Positions 54,230 to 64,000 of a DNA stretch of 64,000 bases are shown in pieces. The stretch is taken from contig NW_025408670.1 in assembly GCF_020360975.1 (NCBI RefSeq), positions 3,224,001 through 3,288,000 on the forward strand. Reading direction: 5' to 3'. A program made the translations under genes and the position numbers. This DNA comes from Hirsutella rhossiliensis. Its lineage: Eukaryota; Ascomycota; Sordariomycetes; Hypocreales; Ophiocordycipitaceae. A model generated the notes under the pieces. That model searched no databases. It was not told where the DNA came from and saw only the letters and a list, made by a program, of their open reading frames with translations. Position 1 is the stretch's first letter. Each line of letters opens with the position of its first letter.

Positions 54230-54922
54230 TTAGAAACCGTGGACCTTGATGGTCTTAACGTCTAGCTCGAGGCCCTCCTTGTCGGTGAGGAAATCCTGGA
54301 CATCTTTGCGCTGATCTCCCTGGAGCTGGATCACCTCGCCCATTTCGGTGTCGGTGACAATGGTTCCATTGCAGGCTATTGGGCAGGCAGTTAGCGAGGA
54401 GAGCTCGTGGCAGGAGATACGAGAGAGGACGCACCAAACTTCTTCTTGATGACCTTGAGGATCTTCTTCTGGTCGAATTTCTTGGGCAGACCCTGGACGG
54501 TAGTTAAGGTTTTGCGTCCATTACGCTCTGTTTTGACAAGTCAGCCGGGTTCGGAGCACGTCTTGCCGTGGTCTAGCTCCCACGAGGGAGGCTACAGGCG
54601 GGCGCGGCGAGGCCGATATCATATGCGACGGAAACTTACGTTGAATGCGTATATGGATATAATTTTGCGCCTGCTTGGTTTCTCCAGTGTCTTCGTCGGC
54701 ATCGGCGAAGGGGTCTTGAAGGTAGAACAAGTCAGCATGTGTCCAGTTCCGGTGACAAGGGCGGATTGTTGGTACTGGGCAAGGTTCGCGTCTTGGCGGG
54801 GCCGGCGCTGACAACAGCACGCGAGGGAGCCGAGTGACCACAACAGACGGGGTGAAAGGGGTGCCAAGGGAGGAGAGAAGCAGAGCAGACGTACCGCTGA
54901 CTTTGAGATTTTCGATGGACAT
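54230..54922 (-). CDS. sui1: Translation initiation factor eIF1 (SUI1)
   Basis: Four exons on the minus strand, 54922-54895, 54714-54640, 54527-54435 and 54375-54230, give exactly 113 residues, the length of human eIF1. The product starts MSIENLKVSDPFADADEDTG, continues with IHIRIQQRNGRKTLTTVQGL and KKFDQKKILKVIKKKFACNG, and ends DVKTIKVHGF, all hallmark SUI1 sequence. eIF1 binds the 40S subunit near the P site and enforces start-codon selection. Exon 1 codes for only nine residues plus one base, so the start is invisible without the splice. Introns are 180, 112 and 59 bases. Confidence 0.97.
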
Positions 54923-56422
54923 AAACTCGGAGGTAGCCGGGTGACTTTGGGAAATGGGTTTTGTAGGGGGAGCGATGGTTCGCAGCGGAAGGCTGGGCAA
55001 AAAAGGCGCCTCGCTGATTGTGTGGCTTTGTGGTTTTCGGTGCGCGACGAGTCGAGCGGGAGATGGAAGATGGAAAGAGGGAGAGAGGCGACTTATGAAG
55101 GGCGTGCGACGCAAGCTCGGGTGAGAGGTGGGTGGTTTGCGACAACGAAGGCCAAAGTTTGCTTGGTGATGTAAAGCTGGTGAGGAAGAGGACGGTGAGG
55201 GGAAGAAAACGGATGCAGTTAATAAGGAGAACGAGGGGCAAGGCGCAGGCAAGCCCCACGCCCCTTTGGTCGGGAAGGGCGAAAAGGCGCTGCTGCCTGA
55301 TAAGTTAGGCGTAAACGGCGGTTCTTCTGGAGACCTCGGGTTGTACCAGTACTTGGCAGGTACCGTGCAAGCTGTGTTGGCCCTTGCTGGGGATGCAGGG
55401 CGGCCACTGTAGTAGCTCCGGGCGGAAGCGAAGCCCGGGTACCTGCGCGTACCTCGCGACGGAGCATGTGCATCGCCGCCAAGCTTATCTCATTTCAGTT
55501 CGTCAGCTTTTCCTCTCCCTCTCTTTGCGCGCTGGGAGCGGACAGGAGGGAAAAAGTTGGTGGAGGTGTCTGCCCTCGCCAAAACGTCCAACGAGCTAGG
55601 TCTCGGCCCCTCGCATTACGCACGTGCGGTGGTTTGCGCGCACTTTGCGGGACAAGCGCATCGGTTCTCTGGAGCCCATCGACAGCTGGGCAAGGTCCAA
55701 AGCACGTGAGGTGACGCAGGGCGGCCGAGGTACATGCCAGTACTTGCTGCAGGATCAAGCCGTTCCCTTGATCGGCGCTGCACGCGGATACAAAGTGCTC
55801 GACGACACGAACAACCACGTCGGCCGCGTCCCCCATCGTCTCTGCCGCCAGTCCATCATCCATTCATCCATTCATCCATTCATCCATTCATCCATTCATC
55901 CATTCATCGCTGTGTCCCGCACCGAGAGGAGAGCCCTGCCGTGGATTGCGTCACGTGTCAGTCCGTCTATGGCGAGGAAGCAGGCAGGCACTGCAGCAGC
56001 GTGAGGAAGAGGGCCGATTTGCCGCCGTTGATGAGCAGGGGGAGACTCTGATTCATCCCCGTCAAGACATGCCACGATTCTTCTTGTATGCGTACGCGTT
56101 CGTTCCCTCACTGCTTGAGAATCACCCATGTACCTGTACCCCGTCCACGTCGTTGACAGTGGAGACGAAAGCTGGCCCGCATTTCCAAATTTGTGGACCA
56201 TGGACGGCCAAACTCGCGATAAACCTCCAACTGTTCGACGTCGTACGGGACTGCAAGGCGTGTACGCTGGAACCTCTTTCGGTACGCATAGCCTGCTCCC
56301 TCTGCATCGCGTGGTTGCTGATGCTCTCCTTCCGACGACAGGCCCCTCACTCGGTCAAGCTGCCCGCGGTGGGCGAGAGACGGAGAGGGTCTGGTGAGAG
56401 CACTAGAGAGTAGAGACGCACA
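54923..56422. other. Divergent promoter region of eIF1 and TRM44
   Basis: No gene is supported. It includes a CT-rich leader for eIF1 (54925-55210, minus strand) and the 8-bp repeat at 55861-55908. Confidence 0.5.
55861..55908 (+). repeat. 8-bp tandem repeat (CATTCATC) x 6
   Basis: Six perfect consecutive copies in the intergenic region between eIF1 and TRM44. Confidence 0.95.
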
Positions 56423-57934
56423 ATGCTCTTTGAGCCCGAGGAGCTGCCCGAGGCATCGCCGCCCTGCTTCGACGACATCACCCTCGATGGCCACGACACC
56501 CGCTGGGTGCCCCAGTGTCGCCATGCCTGCACCTTTGCGCCGCATCTCTTTGTCGAAAAGATGATGAACCTCATCCGCAACCCAAACCTCAACTCGAGCT
56601 GGCTCTTTCGCGCAGACATTCTCTTCGACGACGACGACGCCGACGACGTCAACCCTCCTCCTTCGCTGTTCCCGCCGCGCGAAATCAAGGATATGCCGCG
56701 CCAGAGGACGCTGGTCCGCAAGCTAATCCCCCGCAGCGAGCGCAGAGACCGGCCCCTCGATCAGACGTGCACCTTCCACCGCTCCGTCCCCTCCACCCCG
56801 TCGTCATCCTCCTCGTCGCTCGTCATCTACCTGCCTCACGCCTCCTCCGCCGCCGACCTCCCCTTCTACCACCCCAAGGTCCGCGGCATCGCCCACCTCC
56901 ACGAGTGGGATCCCGTCGCGCAAACGGGCTTCGTCTCGGTCCACTTCCTCCCCTTCCAGCAACCCATACACGACGTTGAGTGTCCCAAGCTGCGCCGCAC
57001 TGCCTACCACCTCCTGCAGATCCTCCACAAGCACGGCCAGAGCTCAGCCGCCGGCTACGTCAAGAGGGTCCACCACGATGTCATTGTCCCCCAGGCGCGC
57101 TTCCAGGACCGTTACGCGTCGCTCAAGGCAAAGTACGCACGTCGGCTGGTCGATGGTTGGGCCGAGTCGACGGATCCTGTAAAGCATGTGTTTGAGGACC
57201 TCGGCATTGCGGCGTTTTTGATGGAGCTCTGGGCCGACATGTACGGAACACATGGTCGCTTCCCGGGATTCGTTGACATTGGCTGCGGCAACGGCTTGCT
57301 TGTCTACATCCTCCGTCAAGAGGGCTACTCTGGCTGGGGCTTTGATGCGAGAGCTCGCAAGTCTTGGGCCCAGTACCTGACCGACGACCCCGACACCGCC
57401 CCCGAGAGTCGCTCCCTGCAACAGCGCCTCCTCCTGCCCAAGGTAGTTTCCGACAGCACCAGTACGAGCACAGGCGCAGAACCAGACGACGCCATCGACC
57501 CACAGGCTATCCACGACGGCGTCTTCCCCCCCGGCACCTTCATCATCTCCAACCACGGCGACGAGCTCACGCCCTGGGCCCCGATCCTCGGCGCCCTCTC
57601 GCAAAGCCCCTTCATCACCATCCCCTGCTGCAGCCACAACCTCGCCGGCGCCAAGTTCCGCGCCCCGCGGCCCCGCGACAAGGAAAAGCCCAAGTCGACG
57701 TACGCCTCCCTCGTCGACTGGGTCTCCCGCATCGCAGAGGACTGCGGCTGGGAGGTAGAGACGGAGATGCTGCGCATACCGAGCACGCGCAACACCTGTC
57801 TCCTCGGCCGCCGGCGGGTTGCCGGCGTTGCTCACGAGATTGACTTTGACGCCCTGCTGCTCAAGTATGGCGGCGTCGAGGGCTACGCTGACAATGTGGC
57901 CAAGCTGCTCAAGTCTGGGCCCAGGAGCCACTGA
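56423..57934 (+). CDS. TRM44: tRNA (uracil-O2-)-methyltransferase Trm44
   Basis: Single exon, 503 residues. The SAM-binding motif I is [15 protein letters not shown], at about residues 283-297. Later family features are [12 protein letters not shown], then [13 protein letters not shown] and [16 protein letters not shown], which has the catalytic-domain PCCSH typical of Trm44. Upstream are [15 protein letters not shown] and the long N-terminal part. Trm44 makes 2'-O-methyluridine at position 44 of tRNA-Ser in the cytoplasm. The start ATG at 56423 follows an open, poorly conserved leader and gives a family-like length. The gene converges on the SR-like gene to its right. Confidence 0.93.
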   Translation: MLFEPEELPEASPPCFDDITLDGHDTRWVPQCRHACTFAPHLFVEKMMNLIRNPNLNSSWLFRADILFDDDDADDVNPPPSLFPPREIKDMPRQRTLVRKLIPRSERRDRPLDQTCTFHRSVPSTPSSSSSSLVIYLPHASSAADLPFYHPKVRGIAHLHEWDPVAQTGFVSVHFLPFQQPIHDVECPKLRRTAYHLLQILHKHGQSSAAGYVKRVHHDVIVPQARFQDRYASLKAKYARRLVDGWAESTDPVKHVFEDLGIAAFLMELWADMYGTHGRFPGFVDIGCGNGLLVYILRQEGYSGWGFDARARKSWAQYLTDDPDTAPESRSLQQRLLLPKVVSDSTSTSTGAEPDDAIDPQAIHDGVFPPGTFIISNHGDELTPWAPILGALSQSPFITIPCCSHNLAGAKFRAPRPRDKEKPKSTYASLVDWVSRIAEDCGWEVETEMLRIPSTRNTCLLGRRRVAGVAHEIDFDALLLKYGGVEGYADNVAKLLKSGPRSH

Positions 57935-58700
57935 CGGGCAAGCTCATGTGCAACGTGGGAGCAAAGGATACATGGCTAGAGATGGGCATTGTGAACCACC
58001 ATGAGGAGACTTTTGTATAGAGGTTCGCTCCCACCAGGAACACGAAGAGAGACAGGTGGGAAGCATCTGCCACACGATACCACGCAGCTAGAGATCAATC
58101 AAGCCAAAGCTTCACCAAAACAGGCCTTAAAGAACCATCCGTTATTCCTACATGTTTGTGTGTGCGAATTATTTCCACACTCGGTAGTCTGTCTCTGGCA
58201 GGACGATGCCAAAACTCCAAATTATGCAGTCAATCCTCTCAGCCATCCTCGACAGCAGCACCAAGTTCTCCCCATCCGCCGCCTCCGCTCGTTACTCGCC
58301 CCATCTCCAGTCTCGCAACATGCATTCAAGTCCAACTCGCTTCAGACATTCGACAACCCAGCTTACTTCTCCGACGACGGTGACAGGACACGGAAAATAA
58401 GTGAAAAGAAAGCCCCAAATCCTCCGCTGCGCGCCTCGGGGCCGCGACTCGTCGTGGCGCGCAGTCGACATGGGAGATGCCAATCGCAAGCAGAAACTAA
58501 CCGTACAGAAATCACTATGGTATCCGACAAGAAGCCCGTTTCTCTCTCTCAACTTGTTCATCATTGTCGTCAGCATCGGACACCGACCGCGGCGTAGCAC
58601 AAGCAGTGTGGGACGTCAACCAGTAAGGAACACGGCGCAAGGTGTAATCTCGTGTACTCGCCGATGTCCGCCGAGTAAACGGCCGACTTGCAGATCCTAG
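57935..58700. other. Intergenic between convergent genes
   Basis: 3' flanks only. Open frames are without known domains. Confidence 0.5.
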
Positions 58701-61277
58701 TCAGCGATCCTCGTCCTCGTCCTCTTCGATGGGCGCTGGTGTGCGGCGTTCCGTTCGTCTCTTGGGGCGTCTGTGCCTGGAGCTGCTGATGTTGCTCGCC
58801 GAGTCATCTGGCATGATATCCACATCGTCCAAGGTCCAGTCATCATCGCTTCCGCCGTCGCCGTCGCTTCCGGCTGCCCAGGCTGGCCGTTCATAGGCAG
58901 CGTTCTGGGAGTTCGCAGAACCGGGAGTCGGGAGTACGTCGATTCGCCGGCGGTTTTGAAAGTTTTGCATGAGCCCTGCTCCGCGCTGCCGGAGGGCCGT
59001 CCGCACCATCTCGGCTTTGTGATGCAGTTTCTCAAAGGCATCCTCGAGCGTCTCCATGCCGGCATAAATTTCTCTTTCAATCTCGGCGGCAGCCGCCATT
59101 TCCATTTCCTCGTCATTCGACACTGGATGCCTGCCGCCAAGCACGCCCGACGAAGCAAGGCTGATGAAGGATGCAGGCGTGGCACCCCGAGAGTAGGGCG
59201 AGAATGGAGTCGTCTGCCGCGAGCCCATCGCTGAAGCGCCGCGGGGAATTGGACTCGATGTCGAACGATGTCCCCCGTGCCCGCTGGCTGGCGTCTCACC
59301 CCTCGAGTCGACACCTGAGTTGAAATCATCCGCATCCGCTCCCGACCACAAGAATCCGTCAAAGCGTCCCGATGTGAGAATCTCCCACTCAGAACCATTA
59401 ATGTTGGAGATGGTCACGAGCAGGTCGTGAGTCTCGGGGTTCTTGACGAGATACGTGGCACACTCGGCATCACGCGGGACTTGCGACAGCCGGTAAAGCC
59501 GTTGAAGAGAAAGGCCACACTTGATGATGAAGTCGTTGCGTGGCCGATACCCCGATCCCGGCGTCGGGGCGCGTGTGGATGGCTTCAAGTCTCGGGATCC
59601 AGACAAAAGAGCGTTGAAGTATGGCCGTTCCCCGGGCTCCAAATTGGTGAGAACCGCAAATGCCAGCGTCTCGTCGTCCACATCCTGGGGAGGCGGCACG
59701 GGCGTCTCTCCCGTTTGGTTGAGCCACTTGTCCACGGCCGACCTCACCTTCTTGGACTGACGCAAATAATGGTCCCTGAACTCCTCGGCGATATCAGGGT
59801 CCAACTTGACGGGGGATGCCGGCCGTGGAGGCTCCTCGGCAGAAATCTCAGCCGCCTTTGTCCCAATCTCGGCAAGATCAAACGGCGGCCACATGGGCAG
59901 CTCAATACGGCCGCTGACCCATTCAAGAACGTCACCCCAGGTCAGGCCCCTGTGAATCTCATGCGATCGGTCACACATGACACAGGCACAGCCGTGCGAA
60001 GGCAAGTCTCGCGAAAAGATATTCTCGAGCCTGTCGAGCAGCCGCCGTGCCACTGATCGGTGGCCTGTCGCCACGGCAATTGATCCGTGCTTGGATAGCA
60101 CAGCCGAATACTGGTCCAAGATGTTGAAAAAGGGGGCAAACAGCGTCTCGGCACCGGCCAGGGCAGGGTTCGACGGGCGGGTGCCGTTGGGCGGCGGCAA
60201 AGCCGACAGAAAACGTTTGGGCACTGGGCAAGGCAAGCCGCCGTTCTGCAGCAAATAGTCGACTCGGGGCATGTCTTGGACGTCCACTTCGGGCGGAGGA
60301 GGCGGGGGCGGAGGCGGAGCAGCAGGGGCCGGAGTCGCAGTCTTGGAGGGGAAGCTTGACTCGGCGCCTTGTGTCCCAGGCGGCGCGTTCTTATCGCCGC
60401 CATAGAGATGAGGATGGGAGTGTGTCGTGGGCGTGGGCGTCTTGGGGGAAGAGTCCTGCACACTCGAGGGCGAAGACTCGTCGTCGACCGGGTCTTGCCG
60501 CTTGGAGCTGCGCATCGAACCTGGTCGCTTGGTCGAGTGTCGAGACGAACTAGATCTGGTGGAGCTCGAGGGGCGCAGCTTCTCGTGCGATTTGTGTTTT
60601 GGCGACTTGACATATGTTGCCTGGCTCGAGGACCCGGACTTGCGACTGACTTTGGACCTGTCATCGTTGCGGGAGGCAGATCTGGATAGTCCCTCGGTCG
60701 TAGACTTTGGCTCGTCGTCGCCCCTCGCCTGTTGCTCTGCCCGTTTCTTCTCCGCCGAGACATCCGTCTCTGGGGGTGTAGGCGGTCGGCTTGATTTCTT
60801 GGAAGCGGAAGACTTGCGGGGTAGCTCGGCGGACTTGGATCGTTTCTCGTCCCGGCCGCAGTCGGTCGGCTCTGGGGTTGGGGGATTCGACGGTCTCTTG
60901 GAAACGTCGTCCCGGCTGAGGACAGCCTCCTTGCTGTGCGCCTTGCTGAAGGAGGGATAGGGCAGCGATATGCGCTGCCTGTCCATGGACATCTTGGATA
61001 AGTCGGCTGTCAAATCGCTCGTCGAGACGGATGGACGCTTGGACTCGTCGCCATCTCTGTCCTTGTCCCTCTTGCGGTGACGCCTTGTCGACATGTGCGA
61101 TTGATCGTCGCCCCCGTCGCCGCCCACTTTGCTGCGCGAGGACCTCGAAGAGCGATGGTGGCGGTGTTCGCGGTCCTTGTCTGATTTGCGATCGGATTTG
61201 GAACGGTGATGGTGTTTGTCGCGCGGGGTGTCAGGGGCAGCAGCGTCGACGTCTGCGTCATGATCCTTGGAAGGCAT
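58701..61277 (-). CDS. Conserved protein with SR-like N-terminus, function unknown
   Basis: Single exon, 858 residues. The first 330 residues are a basic Ser/Arg/Lys/Asp-rich region (DKHHHRSKSDRKSDKDREHR and similar), then a nine-Pro run. From about residue 335 (DVQDMPRVDYLLQNGGLPCPVPKRF) to about 640 the sequence looks folded. It holds a Cys/His cluster (HGCACVMCDRSHEIHRGLTWGDVLEWV) and LLVTISNINGSEWEILTSGRFDGFLW. After Ser/Gly linkers there is a coiled-coil-like helix (EEMEMAAAAEIEREIYAGMETLEDAFEKLHHKAEMVRTAL). The ending is very acidic and basic by turns. Related filamentous-fungus proteins sometimes carry a G/T-mismatch glycosylase name, but I see no glycosylase motif, so I do not use it. 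Confidence 0.82.
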   Translation of the reverse strand: MPSKDHDADVDAAAPDTPRDKHHHRSKSDRKSDKDREHRHHRSSRSSRSKVGGDGGDDQSHMSTRRHRKRDKDRDGDESKRPSVSTSDLTADLSKMSMDRQRISLPYPSFSKAHSKEAVLSRDDVSKRPSNPPTPEPTDCGRDEKRSKSAELPRKSSASKKSSRPPTPPETDVSAEKKRAEQQARGDDEPKSTTEGLSRSASRNDDRSKVSRKSGSSSQATYVKSPKHKSHEKLRPSSSTRSSSSRHSTKRPGSMRSSKRQDPVDDESSPSSVQDSSPKTPTPTTHSHPHLYGGDKNAPPGTQGAESSFPSKTATPAPAAPPPPPPPPPEVDVQDMPRVDYLLQNGGLPCPVPKRFLSALPPPNGTRPSNPALAGAETLFAPFFNILDQYSAVLSKHGSIAVATGHRSVARRLLDRLENIFSRDLPSHGCACVMCDRSHEIHRGLTWGDVLEWVSGRIELPMWPPFDLAEIGTKAAEISAEEPPRPASPVKLDPDIAEEFRDHYLRQSKKVRSAVDKWLNQTGETPVPPPQDVDDETLAFAVLTNLEPGERPYFNALLSGSRDLKPSTRAPTPGSGYRPRNDFIIKCGLSLQRLYRLSQVPRDAECATYLVKNPETHDLLVTISNINGSEWEILTSGRFDGFLWSGADADDFNSGVDSRGETPASGHGGHRSTSSPIPRGASAMGSRQTTPFSPYSRGATPASFISLASSGVLGGRHPVSNDEEMEMAAAAEIEREIYAGMETLEDAFEKLHHKAEMVRTALRQRGAGLMQNFQNRRRIDVLPTPGSANSQNAAYERPAWAAGSDGDGGSDDDWTLDDVDIMPDDSASNISSSRHRRPKRRTERRTPAPIEEDEDEDR

Positions 61278-62765
61278 CCTAGGTCATCGAGAGAGAAATG
61301 GGCGGCGTCTGGAGATGCTCGGAGAGAGGCGACTTGGCGAGGTCGACGTCGAAAGGCCAAGAGCCGTGCGAGGCTCAGGCACGGGATGCCAACACCAAGC
61401 TGTTTGCCGTTGCTTATGGCGAAGGATGGGAGAAACGGAGGGGACAGGCGATGAAGAGGGTTCAAGTGAGGACGGAGAATAGGGCTGAAACGATGCCCAA
61501 TCTGCGGGAAGCAGACGGGCGTGATTCGCGAGGGAGGAGGGGAAGAAGAAGAAGGGAAGTTGATGAATAGCCGGCATTCAAACGAGCGCCAGTTGGATGG
61601 AAGCTTGGCCAACGCCTGCGCAGAGGGAGGGTCCGGGCCTAGAGGCGCTAAAACAATGGAGGCTAGCCCGCTCGACAGGGCCCGACAGGCACTACCGCAG
61701 TACCTTGGTAAGTACAGAGTAGCTTGGGCAATGCTCGGGCGGTGCTGATTGGACTACTAGTACCACAGGTACTGTTCAAGTGCTTCTACTAGGTAGGTAC
61801 CTAATTAGGTAAGGTAGGTAGTACGTAGGTAGGTAGTCACTGGCGACCAGAAGGAAAGGCGCTTGAACAGTGACAGAGCCGATAGCGTTCCCTGAGGGAA
61901 CAATACCAGGTACAGTACAGTACAGCGGCTCAAGGCTCCCAGGGTGCCTTGCCCAGGCTCGGGTGGGACCTGAGCTCAAAAAGTACCTCGGGGAGCGGGA
62001 CGGCTCTGAAGGTACCTATCCACCTTGGGTAGCAGGGCAGCCACACAGGTTACCGCTTAGCACAACAATGGGCTCACAGTACCTGCCGAGCTTGACCGCA
62101 GAGGAGTCTGGCACGGCACCTGGAGTACGTACAACTTACCAGGCCCAGCAGGGTCGATTCGTGAGGCAATTGGGGATGCGAGAAGGACTCAATTTTTTCG
62201 TGTTCGTTATCAGACACCGAGCGATGGAACTGGTCAAGATGCCCCAGGTCGGGCACCAAAGCAGTGCCCAATCATCCATGGCGTTGCTTTGTTGCCTGCC
62301 GATAGAGAGGGGGCCGGTGCTGCCTCGAGGCACTTTGTACAGTAAGGGGCTGGGAAACGCCCGTGGCGGGGTCTTTTCCAATGCAATGGACCTTGGCCTT
62401 TTTGCGGGAGAGAGAATCGTGGCCCTTGTACCCAAGTACGATACCCTCACCGACTCACCGAGCATGTAACTTATGCTTGCATGGACCAAGACGACAAAGA
62501 GAGTGGCAAGACCGAGTGTCGCGAGGCATGATGGCTCAAACAGCATTGTTGCATCGCCAACCTCGTCTTTGAGTCGTCCAACCGCATGTCTGGCCTTGGA
62601 TACGGAGTATGCGCGCCTCTATAGCGCACCCCCAGGCCCTGGCAACCAGCCCCTGGGATATATGTGTCTACCACGGCTCTACCCGAAGTCGCCATCCTTT
62701 CTGAACTTGGTCTCCGTCACCCGGCATGCCATTCCAACGCCGACTGCTTTCCGAACCCAGACCCG
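61278..62765. other. Intergenic, 1.5 kb
   Basis: Upstream of the SR-like gene and downstream of ATP sulfurylase. It holds TACCTAGGTAGGTA-type words at 61790-61840 and TACAGTACAGTACAG near 61911. No gene is supported. Confidence 0.5.
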
Positions 62766-63998
<1,233 letters not shown>

Positions 63999-64000
63999 AG

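Noticed and set aside
58701..61277. Naming this protein a 5-methylcytosine G/T mismatch glycosylase
   Set aside because: No helix-hairpin-helix or glycosylase motif is visible. The name seems to be a carried-over annotation.

Overview
This window is nuclear DNA from a filamentous ascomycete, most likely a hypocrealean sordariomycete. The evidence is gene structure (short introns of about 50-140 bases with GTRNGT donors and CTAAC-like branch sites) and gene content (PalI, an AspE-type septin, Eos1, Trm44, eIF1, and a fungal ATP sulfurylase with an APS-kinase-like tail). The repeats support this too: the transposons are fungal types and one block carries extreme RIP (repeat-induced point mutation). 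The exact genus cannot be read from the sequence.

Housekeeping blocks lie at both ends. On the left (0-28 kb) are a telobox/Myb-like protein, an AspE-like septin, a mitochondrial UbiB/ADCK1-type kinase, PalI (ambient pH sensing), a conserved serine/proline-rich protein, an F-box protein with a C-terminal KTKE repeat, and an uncharacterised fungal protein. On the right (52-64 kb) are Eos1, eIF1, Trm44, a long SR-like conserved protein and the 3' part of ATP sulfurylase. Exon joins were rebuilt by hand and each keeps the reading frame, except in the gene at 26.2 kb, where the first intron is doubtful.

The accessory part is two transposon zones. A complete Mutator-like (MULE) element at 10108-13630 has 106-bp terminal inverted repeats (TIRs), a perfect 9-bp target site duplication (TSD) and a frameshifted transposase. 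From about 31 to 46 kb lies a 15-kb island. It holds an internally deleted pogo/Fot transposase and a Crypton-like tyrosine-recombinase gene between inverted 12-bp ends. It also holds a two-gene PIF/Harbinger element (35854-45935, perfect 39-bp TIRs, TTA TSD), whose transposase is split by a complete Ty3/gypsy retrotransposon (36550-43525, 186-bp LTRs, CCTAT TSD). The nested block has lost nearly all CpA and TpG dinucleotides while keeping CpG, the signature of near-saturating RIP.

Beside this island sits the most notable small gene: a three-exon, 68-codon gene (29061-29437, minus strand) for a secreted, Kex2-processed six-cysteine defensin-like peptide. None of its three exons alone looks like a gene. 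On the other side of the island are an unknown secreted protein (46943-48103) and a frameshifted fungal kinase-like gene (49137-50061).
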